This document shows positions 24,546 to 39,500 of a DNA stretch of 64,000 nucleotides, in pieces. The first letter of the stretch is position 1, and each line of letters starts with the position of its first letter. The notes beneath the pieces are model-generated. The model was given only the letters and a program-made list of their open reading frames with translations. It did no database searches and was not told the DNA's origin. Source of the DNA: Chiridota heheva (Eukaryota > Echinodermata > Holothuroidea > Apodida > Chiridotidae); contig JAIGNY010004520.1 of assembly GCA_020152595.1 (NCBI GenBank), forward strand, positions 2,650,501 through 2,714,500. The letters are read 5' to 3'. The position numbers were made by a program, and so were the translations under genes.

Positions 24546-27500
24546 CCCAGTCAAATAAGTCTCCAGAAAACAAACCGAAAAAGACAATTTCTTAAATTCA
24601 AAAACGAAAAAGACAAATTCCCAAAATTGATAACAAATAAGACAAATTCTCAAATTCAATATCAAATAAGACAAATTCTTTAATTTAATATCAAACAAGA
24701 CAAATTCTTCAATTCAATATCAAAAAAGACAAATTCTCAAATTCAATATTAAAAAAGACAAATGATATCTTTTGTGGTAAAATAATTTTACAGTCAAACA
24801 AGTCTCCAGAAAACAAACTGAAAAAGACAAATTCTGAAATTCAATATAAAAAAAACAAATTCTCATATTTACTATCAAATAAGACAAATTCTCAAATTCA
24901 ATATTTCAACAGACAAATTCTTCAATTTGATATTAAGAAAGAAAAATTCTCAAATTCAATATCAAATAAGACAAATTCTCAAATTCATTATCAACAAAAA
25001 CAAATTCTTCAATTCATTATCCAAAAGACAAATTCTTCAATTTAATATCATCAAAGACAAAATCTGAAATTCAATATCAAAAAGACAATTGATTTTTTGT
25101 GGCAAAATAATTTTACAATCAAACAAGTCTCCAGAAAACAAAACCCCAAAAGACAAATTCCCAAATTCAATATAAAAAAAATTCTCAAATTTTATATCAA
25201 ATAAGACAAATTCTCAAATTTAATATAAAAAAAAAACGAAATCTCAATATCAAAAACATAAAAGACAAACTCTCAAATTTAATATAAAAAAAAAAAACCA
25301 AATCTCAATATCAAAAACATAAAAGACAAACTCTCAAATTTAATATCAAAAAGACAAATTCTCAAATTCAATATCAAAAAGACAAATTCTCAAATTTGAT
25401 ATCAAAAAAAATTAAATTCTCAAAATCAATATCATTAAAGACAAATTTTTAGAATCAAAATCAAAAAAGACAAAATCTCCGAATGATATCCTTTGTGGCA
25501 AAACAATATACAGTCAAACAACTCTCCAGAAAGCAAACTGAAAAATACAAACTCTTAAATTCAATATAAACAAACAAATTCTCAAATTTAATATCAAAAA
25601 GACAAATTCTCAAATTCAATATCAAAAAAACACAAATTCTCAAATTTATTTTCAAAAAAGACAAATTCTCAAATTTAATATCAAAAAGACAAATTCTCAA
25701 ATTCAAAATAAAAAAGACAAATTCTCAAATTCAAAATAAAAAGACAAATTCTCAAATTTATTTTCAAAAAGACAAATTCTCAAATTCAATATCAAAAAGA
25801 CAAATTCTCAAATTCAATATCAAAAAGACAAATTCTCAAATTCAATATCAAAAAAACACAAATTCTCAAATTTATTTTCAAAAAGAAAAATTCTCAAATT
25901 TAATATCAAAAAGACAAATTCTCAAATTAAGTATCAAAAAAGACAAATTCTCAAATTCAAAAACAAAAAATACAAATTCTTCAATTTAATATCAAATAAG
26001 AATAATTCTCAAATTCATTATCAAAAAGACAAATTCTTCAATTTAATATCAAACAATACAAATTCTCAAGTTCAATATCAAAAAGACAAATTCTCAAATT
26101 CAATATCAAAGAACACAAATCATATTTTTGTGGCAAAATAAAATCACAGTCAAACAAGTCTTTAGAAAACAAACCGAAAAAGAAAAATTCTCAAAATCAA
26201 TATAAAAAAACGAATTCTCAAAATTACTATCAAATAAGAAAAATTCTCAAGATCAATATTAAAAAGACAAATTCTTAGATTTATTACCAAATAAGACAAA
26301 TTCTTAAAGTCATTATCAACAAAGACAAATTCTTCAATTCAATATCAAAAAAACAAATTCAATAACAAATTCTTTAATTTAATATAAAAAAAACGAAATC
26401 TCAATATGAAAAACATAAAAGACAATCAAATAATACAAATTCTTCAATTTAATATCAAAAAGACAAATTCTTCAATTTAATATCAAAAAAGACAAATTCT
26501 TCAATTTAATATCAAACAAGACAAATTCTCAAATTCAATATCAAAAAGACAAATTCTCAAATTAAATATTAAAAAGAAATGATATCTTTTGTGGTGAAAT
26601 ATTTTACAGTCAAACAAGTCTCCAGAAAACAAACTGAAAAAGACAAATTCTGAAAATCAATTTAAAAAAAAACAAATTCTTATATTTACTATCAAATAAA
26701 ACAAATTCTTAAACTCAATATCAAAACAGACAAATTCTTCAATTTGATATTAAAGAAAAAAAGATTTAAATTCAATATCAAAAAGACAAATTCTTAAATT
26801 CATTATCAACAAAGACAAATTCTCAAATTTGATATCAAAAAAATAAATTCTCAAAATCAATATCATAAAAGACAAATTTTTAAATTCAATATCAAAAAAA
26901 GACAAAATCTTTAATTAAAATAAGACAAATTTTGAAATTCAATATCAAAAAGACAAATGATATCTTTTGTGGCAAAAAAAATTATACAGTCAAACAACTA
27001 CTCTCAGAAAACAAACTGAAAAGAGAAATTCTCAAATTCAGTCCAAAACAAACAAATTCTCAAATTTAATATCAAAAAGACAAATTCTCAAATTAAGTAT
27101 CAAAAAGACAAATTCTCAAATTCAAAAACAAAAAATACAAATTCTTAAATTTAATATCAAATAAGAATAATTCTCAAATTCATTATCAAAAAAGACAAAT
27201 TCTTCAATTTAATATCAAACAATACAAATTCTCAAGTTCAATATCAAAAAGACAAATTCTCAAATTCAATATCAAAGAACACAAATCATATTTTTTGTGG
27301 CAAAATAAAATCACAGTCAAACAAGTCTTTAGAAAACAAACCGAAAAAGAAAAAATTCTCAAAATCAATATAAAAAACGAATTCTCAAAATTACTATCAA
27401 ATAAGAAAAATTTTCAAGATCAATATTAAAAAAAGACAAATTCTTAGATTTATTGCAAATAAGACAAATTCTCAAAGTCATTATCAACAAAGACAAATTC

Positions 27501-30500
27501 TTCAATTCAATATCAAAAAAACAAATTCTCAAATTTAATAATAAATAAGACAAAATCTCAAATTTATTATTTAAAAAGACAAATTCTTTAATTTAATATA
27601 AAAAAACGAAATCTCAATATGAAAAACATAAAGACAAACTCTCAAATTTAATATCAAATAAAACAAATTCTTCAATTTAATATCAAAAAGACAAATTCTT
27701 CAATTTAATATCAAAAAGACAAATTCTTCAATTTAATATCAAACAAGACAAATTCTCAAATTCAATATCAAAAAGACAAATTCTCAAATTCAATATTAAA
27801 AGAAATGATATCTTTTGTGGTGAAATATTTTACAGTCAAACAAGTCTCCAGAAAACAAACTGAAAAAGACAAATTCTGAAAATCAATTTAAAAAAAAAAA
27901 AATTCTTATATTTACTATCAAATAAAACAAATTCTTAAACTCAATATCAAAACAGACAAATTCTTCAATTTGATATTAAAGAAGAAAAAGATTTAAATTC
28001 AATATCAAAAAGACAAATTCTTAAATTCATTATCAACAAAGACAAATTCTCAAATTTGATATCAAAAAAATAAATTCTCAAAATCAATATCATAAAAGAC
28101 AAATTTTTAAATTCAATATCAAAAAAAAGACAAAATCTTTAATTAAAATAAGACAAATTTTGAAATTCAATATCAAAAAGACAAATGATATCTTTTGTGG
28201 CAAAAAAATTATACAGTCAAACAACTACTCTTCAGAAAACAAACTGAAAAGAGAAATTCTCAAATTCAGTCCAAAACAAACAAATTCTCAAATTTAATAT
28301 CAAAAAAGACAAATTCTCAAATTAAGTATCAAAAAGACAAATTCTCAAATTCAAAAACAAAAATACAAATTCTTAAATTTAATATCAAATAAGAATAATT
28401 CTCAAATTCATTATCAAAAAGACAAATTCTTCAATTTAATATCAAACAATACAAATTCTCAAGTTCAATATCAAAAAGACAAATTCTCAAATTCAATATC
28501 AAAGAACACAAATCATATTTTTTGTGGCAAAATAAAATCACAGTCAAACAAGTCTTTAGAAAACAAACCGAAAAGAAAAATTCTCAAAATCAATATAAAA
28601 AAACGAATTCTCAAAATTACTATCAAATAAGAAAAATTTTCAAGATCAATATTAAAAAAGACAAATTCTTAGATTTATTACCAAATAAGACAAATTCTCA
28701 AAGTCATTATCAACAAAGACAAATTCTTCAATTCAATATCAAAAAAACAAATTCTCAAATTTAATAATAAATAAGACAAAATCTCAAATTTATTATTTAA
28801 AAAGACAAATTCTTTAATTTAATATAAAAAAACGAAATCTCAATATGAAAAACATAAAAGACAAACTCTCAAATTTAATATCAAATAAAACAAATTCTTC
28901 AATTTAATATCAAAAAGACAAATTCTTCAATTTAATATCAAAAAGACAAATTCTTCAATTTAATATCAAACAAGACAAATTCTCAAATTCAATATCAAAA
29001 AGACAAATTCTCAAATTCAATATTAAAAAGAAATGATATCTTTTGTGGTGAAATATTTTTACAGTCAAACAAGTCTCCAGAAAACAAACTGAAAAAGACA
29101 AATTCTGAAAATCAATTTAAAAAAAAAAAAATTCTTATATTTACTATCAAATAAAACAAATTCTTAAACTCAATATCAAATCAAAACAGACAAATTCTTC
29201 AATTTGATATTAAAGAAGAAAAAGATTTAAATTCAATATCAAAAAGACAAATTCTTAAATTCATTATCAACAAAGACAAATTCTCAAATTTGATATCAAA
29301 AAAATAAATTCTCAAAATCAATATCATAAAAGACAAATTTTTAAATTCAATATCAAAAAAGACAAAATCTTTAATTAAAATAAGACAAATTTTGAAATTC
29401 AATATCAAAAAGACAAATGATATCTTTTGTGGCAAAAAATTATACAGTCAAACAACTACTCTTCAGAAAACAAACTGAAAAGAGAAATTCTCAAATTCAG
29501 TCCAAAACAAACAAATTCTCAAATTTAATATCAAAAAGACAAATTCTCAAATTAAGTATCAAAAAGACAAATTCTCAAATTCAAAAACAAAAAATACAAA
29601 TTCTTAAATTTAATATCAAATAAGAATAATTCTCAAATTCATTATCAAAAAGACAAATTCTTCAATTTAATATCAAACAATACAAATTCTCAAGTTCAAT
29701 ATCAAAAAGACAAATTCTCAAATTCAATATCAAAGAACACAAATCATATTTTTTGTGGCAAAATAAAATCACAGTCAAACAAGTCTTTAGAAAACAAACC
29801 GAAAAAGAAAAATTCTCAAAATCAATATAAAAACGAATTCTCAAAATTACTATCAAATAAGAAAAATTTTCAAGATCAATATTAAAAAGACAAATTCTTA
29901 GATTTATTACCAAATAAGACAAATTCTCAAAGTCATTATCAACAAAGACAAATTCTTCAATTCAATATCAAAAAAACAAATTCTCAAATTTAATAATAAA
30001 TAAGACAAAATCTCAAATTTATTATTTAAAAGACAAATTCTTTAATTTAATATAAAAAAACGAAATCTCAATATGAAAAACATAAAGACAAACTCTCAAA
30101 TTTAATATCAAATAAAACAAATTCTTCAATTTAATATCAAAAAGACAAATTCTTCAATTTAATATCAAAGACAAATTCTTCAATTTAATATCAAACAAGA
30201 CAAATTCTCAAATTCAATATCAAAAAGACAAATTCTCAAATTCAATATTAAAAAGAAATGATATCTTTTGTGGTGAAATATTTTACAGTCAAACAAGTCT
30301 CCAGAAAACAAACTGAAAAAGACAAATTCTGAAAATCAATAAAAAAAAAAAAAAAAAAATTCTTATATTTACTATCAAATAAAACAAATTCTTAAACTCA
30401 ATATCAAAACAGACAAATTCTTCAATTTGATATTAAAGAAGAAAAAGATTTAAATTCAATATCAAAAAGACAAATTCTTAAATTCATTATCAACAAAGAC

Positions 30501-33500
30501 AAATTCTCAAATTTGATATCAAAAAAATAAATTCTCAAAATCAATATCATAAAAGACAAATTTTTAAATTCAATATCAAAAAAAGACAAAATCTTTAATT
30601 AAAATAAGACAAATTTTGAAATTCAATATCAAAAAAGACAAATGATATCTTTTGTGGCAAAAAATTATACAGTCAAACAACTACTCAAACAACTGAAAAA
30701 GAGAAATTCTCAAATTCAGTCCAAAACAAACAAATTCTCAAATTTAATATCAAAAAGACAAATTCTCAAATTAAGTATCAAAAAAGACAAATTCTCAAAT
30801 TCAAAAACAAAAATACAAATTCTTAAATTTAATATCAAATAAGAATAATTCTCAAATTCATTATCAAAAAGACAAATTCTTCAATTTAATATCAAACAAT
30901 ACAAATTCTCAAGTTCAATATCAAAAAGACAAATTCTCAAATTCAATATCAAAGAACACAAATCATATTTTTTGTGGCAAAAAATAAAATCAAGACAAAT
31001 TCTCAAAGTCATTATCAACAAAGACAAATTCTTCAATTCAATATCAAAAAAACAAATTCTCAAATTTAATAATAAATAAGACAAAATCTCAAATTTATTA
31101 TTTAAAAAGACAAATTCTTTAATTTAATATAAAAAAACGAAATCTCAATATGAAAAACATAAAAGACAAACTCTCAAATTTAATATCAAATAAAACAAAT
31201 TCTTCAATTTAATATCAAAAAGACAAATTCTTCAATTTAATATCAAAAAGACAAATTCTTCAATTTAATATCAAACAAGACAAATTCTCAAATTCAATAT
31301 CAAAAAGACAAATTCTCAAATTCAATATTAAAAAGAAATGATATCTTTTGTGGTGAAATATTTTCACAGTCAAACAAGTCTCCAGAAAACAAACTGAAAA
31401 AGACAAATTCTGAAAATCAATTTAAAAAAAAAAAAAAAAAATTCTTATATTTACTATCAAAATAAAACATTCTTAAACTCAATATCAAAACAGACAAATT
31501 CTTCAATTTGATATTAAAGAAGAAAAAGATTTAAATTCAATATCAAAAAAGACAAATTCTTAAATTCATTATCAACAAAGACAAATTCTCAAATTTGATA
31601 TCAAAAAATAAATTCTCAAAATCAATATCATAAAAGACAAATTTTTAAATTCAATATCAAAAAAGACAAAATCTTTAATTAAAATAAGACAAATTTTGAA
31701 ATTCAATATCAAAAAGACAAATGATATCTTTTGTGGCAAAAAATTATACAGTCAAACAACTACTCAAACAACTGAAAAGAGAAATTCTCAAATTCAGTCC
31801 AAAACAAACAAATTCTCAAATTTAATATCAAAAAAGACAAATTCTCAAATTAAGTATCAAAAAGACAAATTCTCAAATTCAAAAACAAAAATACAAATTC
31901 TTAAATTTAATATCAAATAAGAATAATTCTCAAATTCATTATCAAAAAGACAAATTCTTCAATTTAATATCAAACAATACAAATTCTCAAGTTCAATATC
32001 AAAAAGACAAATTCTCAAATTCAATATCAAAGAACACAAATCATATTTTTGTGGCAAAATAAAATCAAGACAAATTCTCAGTCATTATCAACAAAGACAA
32101 ATTCTTCAATTCAATATCAAAAAAACAAATTCTCAAATTTAATAATAAATAAGACAAAATCTCAAATTTATTATTTAAAAAGACAAATTCTTTAATTTAA
32201 TATAAAAAAACGAAATCTCAATATGAAAAACATAAAAGACAAACTCTCAAATTTAATATCAAATAAAACAAATTCTTCAATTTAATATCAAAAAGACAAA
32301 TTCTTCAATTTAATATCAAAAAGACAAATTCTTCAATTTAATATCAAACAAGACAAATTCTCAAATTCAATATCAAAAAAACAAATTCTCAAATTCAATA
32401 TTAAAAAGAAATGATATCTTTTGTGGTGAAATATTTTACAGTCAAACAAGTCTCCAGAAAACAAACTGAAAAAGACAAATTCTGAAAATCAATTTAAAAA
32501 AAAAAAAAAATTCTTATATTTACTATCAAATAAAACAAATTCTTAAACTCAATATCAAAACAGACAAATTCTTCAATTTGATATTAAAGAAGAAAAAGAT
32601 TTAAATTCAATATCAAAAAGACAAATTCTTAAATTCATTATCAACAAAGACAAATTCTCAAATTTGATATCAAAAAATAAATTCTCAAAATCAATATCAT
32701 AAAAGACAAATTTTTAAATTCAATATCAAAAAAGACAAAATCTTTAATTAAAATAAGACAAATTTTGAAATTCAATATCAAAAAGACAAATGATATCTTT
32801 TGTGGCAAAAAATTATACAGTCAAACAACTACTCTTCAGAAAACAAACTGAAAAGAGAAATTCTCAAATTCAGTCCAAAACAAACAAATTCTCAAATTTA
32901 ATATCAAAAAGACAAATTCTCAAATTAAGTATCAAAAAGACAAATTCTCAAATTCAAAAACAAAAATACAAATTCTTAAATTTAATATCAAATAAGAATA
33001 ATTCTCAAATTCATTATCAAAAGACAAATTCTTCAATTTAATATCAAACAATACAAATTCTCAAGTTCAATATCAAAAAGACAAATTCTCAAATTCAATA
33101 TCAAAGAACACAAATCATATTTTTTTGTGGCAAAATAAAATCACAGTCAAACAAGTCTTTAGAAAACAAACCGAAAAAGAAAAATTCTCAAAATCAATAT
33201 AAAAACGAATTCTCAAAATTACTATCAAATAAGAAAAATTTTCAAGATCAATATTAAAAAAGACAAATTCTTAGATTTATTACCAAATAAGACAAATTCT
33301 CAAAGTCATTATCAACAAAGACAAATTCTTCAATTCAATATCAAAAACAAATTCTCAAATTTAATAATAAATAAGACAAAATCTCAAATTTATTATTTAA
33401 AAGACAAATTCTTTAATTTAATATAAAAAAACGAAATCTCAATATGAAAAACATAAAAGACAAACTCTCAAATTTAATATCAAATAAAACAAATTCTTCA

Positions 33501-36500
33501 ATTTAATATCAAAAAGACAAATTCTTCAATTTAATATCAAAAAGACAAATTCTTCAATTTAATATCAAACAAGACAAATTCTCAAATTCAATATCAAAAA
33601 GACAAATTCTCAAATTCAATATTAAAAAGAAATGATATCTTTTGTGGTGAAATATTTTACAGTCAAACAAGTCTCCAGAAAACAAACTGAAAAAGACAAA
33701 TTCTGAAAATCAATGTAAAAAAAAAAAAAAAAAAATTCTTATATTTACTATCAAATAAAACAAATTCTTAAACTCAATATCAAAACAGACAAATTCTTCA
33801 ATTTGATATTAAAGAAGAAAAAGATTTAAATTCAATATCAAAAAAGACAAATTCTTAAATTCATTATCAACAAAGACAAATTCTCAAATTTGATATCAAA
33901 AAATAAATTCTCAAAATCAATATCATAAAGACAAATTTTTAAATTCAATATCAAAAAGACAAAATCTTTAATTAAAATAAGACAAATTTTGAAATTCAAT
34001 ATCAAAAAGACAAATGATATCTTTTTGTGGCAAAAAATTATACAGTCAAACAACTACTCAAACAACTGAAAAGAGAAATTCTCAAATTCAGTCCAAAACA
34101 AACAAATTCTCAAATTTAATATCAAAAAGACAAATTCTCAAATTAAGTATCAAAAAGACAAATTCTCAAATTCAAAAACAAAAAAATACAAATTCTTAAA
34201 TTTAATATCAAATAAGAATAATTCTCAAATTCATTATCAAAAAGACAAATTCTTCAATTTAATATCAAACAATACAAATTCTCAAGTTCAATATCAAAAA
34301 AGACAAATTCTCAAATTCAATATCAAAGAACACAAATCATATTTTTGTGGCAAAATAAAATCAAGACAAATTCTCAAAGTCATTATCAACAAAGACAAAT
34401 TCTTCAATTCAATATCAAAAAAAACAAATTCTCAAATTTAATAATAAATAAGACAAAATCTCAAATTTATTATTTAAAAAGACAAATTCTTTAATTTAAT
34501 ATAAAAAAACGAAATCTCAATATGAAAAACATAAAAGACAAACTCTCAAATTTAATATCAAATAAAACAAATTCTTCAATTTAATATCAAAAAGACAAAT
34601 TCTTCAATTTAATATCAAAAAGACAAATTCTTCAATTTAATATCAAACAAGACAAATTCTCAAATTCAATATCAAAAAGACAAATTCTCAAATTCAATAT
34701 TAAAAAAGAAATGATATCTTTTGTGGTGAAATATTTTCACAGTCAAACAAGTCTCCAGAAAACAAACTGAAAAAGACAAATTCTGAAAATCAATTTAAAA
34801 AAAAAAAAAAATTCTTATATTTACTATCAAAATAAAACATTCTTAAACTCAATATCAAAACAGACAAATTCTTCAATTTGATATTAAAGAAGAAAAAGAT
34901 TTAAATTCAATATCAAAAAAGACAAATTCTTAAATTCATTATCAACAAAGACAAATTCTCAAATTTGATATCAAAAAAATAAATTCTCAAAATCAATATC
35001 ATAAAAGACAAATTTTTAAATTCAATATCAAAAAAGACAAAATCTTTAATTAAAATAAGACAAATTTTGAAATTCAATATCAAAAAGACAAATGATATCT
35101 TTTGTGGCAAAAAAATTATACAGTCAAACAACTACTCAAACAACTGAAAAGAGAAATTCTCAAATTCAGTCCAAAACAAACAAATTCTCAAATTTAATAT
35201 CAAAAAAGACAAATTCTCAAATTAAGTATCAAAAAGACAAATTCTCAAATTCAAAAACAAAAATACAAATTCTTAAATTTAATATCAAATAAGAATAATT
35301 CTCAAATTCATTATCAAAAAAGACAAATTCTTCAATTTAATATCAAACAATACAAATTCTCAAGTTCAATATCAAAAAGACAAATTCTCAAATTCAATAT
35401 CAAAGAACACAAATCATATTTTTGTGGCAAAATAAAATCAAGACAAATTCTCAAAGTCATTATCAACAAAGACAAATTCTTCAATTCAATATCAAAAAAA
35501 CAAATTCTCAAATTTAATAATAAATAAGACAAAATCTCAAATTTATTATTTAAAAAGACAAATTCTTTAATTTAATATAAAAACGAAATCTCAATATGAA
35601 AAACATAAAAGACAAACTCTCAAATTTAATATCAAATAAAACAAATTCTTCAATTTAATATCAAAAAGACAAATTCTTCAATTTAATATCAAAAAGACAA
35701 ATTCTTCAATTTAATATCAAACAAGACAAATTCTCAAATTCAATATCAAAAAAACAAATTCTCAAATTCAATATTAAAAAGAAATGATATCTTTTGTGGT
35801 GAAATATTTTTACAGTCAAACAAGTCTCCAGAAAACAAACTGAAAAGACAAATTCTGAAAATCAATTTAAAAAAAAAAAAAAAAAAAATTCTTATATTTA
35901 CTATCAAATAAAACAAATTCTTAAACTCAATATCAAAACAGACAAATTCTTCAATTTGATATTAAAGAAGAAAAGATTTAAATTCAATATCAAAAAAGAC
36001 AAATTCTTAAATTCATTATCAACAAAGACAAATTCTCAAATTTGATATCAAAAAAATAAATTCTCAAAATCAATATCATAAAAGACAAATTTTTAAATTC
36101 AATATCAAAAAAGACAAAATCTTTAATTAAAATAAGACAAATTTTGAAATTCAATATCAAAAAGACAAATGATATCTTTTGTGGCAAAAAAATTATACAG
36201 TCAAACAACTACTCTTCAGAAAACAAACTGAAAAGAGAAATTCTCAAATTCAGTCCAAAACAAACAAATTCTCAAATTTAATATCAAAAAGACAAATTCT
36301 CAAATTAAGTATCAAAAAGACAAATTCTCAAATTCAAAAACAAAAATACAAATTCTTAAATTTAATATCAAATAAGAATAATTCTCAAATTCATTATCAA
36401 AAAGACAAATTCTTCAATTTAATATCAAACAATACAAATTCTCAAGTTCAATATCAAAAAGACAAATTCTCAAATTCAATATCAAAGAACACAAATCATA

Positions 36501-39500
36501 TTTTTTGTGGCAAAATAAAATCACAGTCAAACAAGTCTTTAGAAAACAAACCGAAAAAGAAAAATTCTCAAAATCAATATAAAAAAACGAATTCTCAAAA
36601 TTACTATCAAATAAGAAAAATTTTCAAGATCAATATTAAAAAGACAAATTCTTAGATTTATTACCAAATAAGACAAATTCTCAAAGTCATTATCAACAAA
36701 GACAAATTCTTCAATTCAATATCAAAAAAACAAATTCTCAAATTTAATAATAAATAAGACAAAATCTCAAATTTATTATTTAAAAGACAAATTCTTTAAT
36801 TTAATATAAAAAAACGAAATCTCAATATGAAAAACATAAAAGACAAACTCTCAAATTTAATATCAAATAAAACAAATTCTTCAATTTAATATCAAAAAAG
36901 ACAAATTCTTCAATTTAATATCAAAAAGACAAATTCTTCAATTTAATATCAAACAAGACAAATTCTCAAATTCAATATCAAAAAGACAAATTCTCAAATT
37001 CAATATTAAAAAGAAATGATATCTTTTGTGGTGAAATATTTTTACAGTCAAACAAGTCTCCAGAAAACAAACTGAAAAAGACAAATTCTGAAAATCAATT
37101 TAAAAAAAAAAAAAAAAAAATTCTTATATTTACTATCAAATAAAACAAATTCTTAAACTCAATATCAAAACAGACAAATTCTTCAATTTGATATTAAAGA
37201 AGAAAAAGATTTAAATTCAATATCAAAAAAGACAAATTCTTAAATTCATTATCAACAAAGACAAATTCTCAAATTTGATATCAAAAAAATAAATTCTCAA
37301 AATCAATATCATAAAAAGACAAATTTTTAAATTCAATATCAAAAAAAGACAAAATCTTTAATTAAAATAAGACAAATTTTGAAATTCAATATCAAAAAAA
37401 GACAAATGATATCTTTTGCAAAAAAATTATACAGTCAAACAACTACTCTTCAGAAAACAAACTGAAAAGAGAAATTCTCAAATTCAGTCCAAAACAAACA
37501 AATTCTCAAATTTAATATCAAAAAGACAAATTCTCAAATTAAGTATCAAAAAGACAAATTCTCAAATTCAAAAACAAAAAATACAAATTCTTAAATTTAA
37601 TATCAAATAAGAATAATTCTCAAATTCATTATCAAAAAGACAAATTCTTCAATTTAATATCAAACAATACAAATTCTCAAGTTCAATATCAAAAAGACAA
37701 ATTCTCAAATTCAATATCAAAGAACACAAATCATATTTTTTGTGGCAAAATAAAATCAAGACAAATTCTCAAAGTCATTATCAACAAAGACAAATTCTTC
37801 AATTCAATATCAAAAAAAAACAAATTCTCAAATTTAATAATAAATAAGACAAAATCTCAAATTTATTATTTAAAAAGACAAATTCTTTAATTTAATATAA
37901 AAAAAAACGAAATCTCAATATGAAAAACATAAAAGACAAACTCTCAAATTTAATATCAAATAAAACAAATTCTTCAATTTAATATCAAAAAGACAAATTC
38001 TTCAATTTAATATCAAAAAGACAAATTCTTCAATTTAATATCAAACAAGACAAATTCTCAAATTCAATATCAAAAAGACAAATTCTCAAATTCAATATTA
38101 AAAAAGAAATGATATCTTTTGTGGTGAAATATTTTACAGTCAAACAAGTCTCCAGAAAACAAACTGAAAAAGACAAATTCTGAAAATCAATTTAAAAAAA
38201 AAAAAAAAAAAATTCTTATATTTACTATCAAATAAAACAAATTCTTAAACTCAATATCAAAACAGACAAATTCTTCAATTTGATATTAAAGAAGAAAAGA
38301 TTTAAATTCAATATCAAAAAAGACAAATTCTTAAATTCATTATCAACAAAGACAAATTCTCAAATTTGATATCAAAAAAATAAATTCTCAAAATCAATAT
38401 CATAAAAGACAAATTTTTAAATTCAATATCAAAAAGACAAAATCTTTAATTAAAATAAGACAAATTTTGAAATTCAATATCAAAAAAAGACAAATGATAT
38501 CTTTTGTGGCAAAAAAATTATACAGTCAAACAACTACTCTTCAGAAAACAAACTGAAAAGAGAAATTCTCAAATTCAGTCCAAAACAAACAAATTCTCAA
38601 ATTTAATATCAAAAAAGACAAATTCTCAAATTAAGTATCAAAAAGACAAATTCTCAAATTCAAAAACAAAAATACAAATTCTTAAATTTAATATCAAATA
38701 AGAATAATTCTCAAATTCATTATCAAAAAGACAAATTCTTCAATTTAATATCAAACAATACAAATTCTCAAGTTCAATATCAAAAAGACAAATTCTCAAA
38801 TTCAATATCAAAGAACACAAATCATATTTTTTGTGGCAAAATAAAATCACAGTCAAACAAGTCTTTAGAAAACAAACCGAAAAAGAAAAATTCTCAAAAT
38901 CAATATAAAAACGAATTCTCAAAATTACTATCAAATAAGAAAAAATTTTCAAGATCAATATTAAAAAGACAAATTCTTAGATTTATTACCAAATAAGACA
39001 AATTCTCAAAGTCATTATCAACAAAGACAAATTCTTCAATTCAATATCAAAAAAACAAATTCTCAAATTTAATAATAAATAAGACAAAATCTCAAATTTA
39101 TTATTTAAAAAGACAAATTCTTTAATTTAATATAAAAAAAACGAAATCTCAATATGAAAAACATAAAGACAAACTCTCAAATTTAATATCAAATAAAACA
39201 AATTCTTCAATTTAATATCAAAAAGACAAATTCTTCAATTTAATATCAAAAAGACAAATTCTTCAATTTAATATCAAACAAGACAAATTCTCAAATTCAA
39301 TATCAAAAAGACAAATTCTCAAATTCAATATTAAAAAGAAATGATATCTTTTGTGGTGAAATATTTTTACAGTCAAACAAGTCTCCAGAAAACAAACTGA
39401 AAAGACAAATTCTGAAAATCAATTTAAAAAAAAAAAAAAAAAAATTCTTATATTTACTATCAAATAAAACAAATTCTTAAACTCAATATCAAATCAAAAC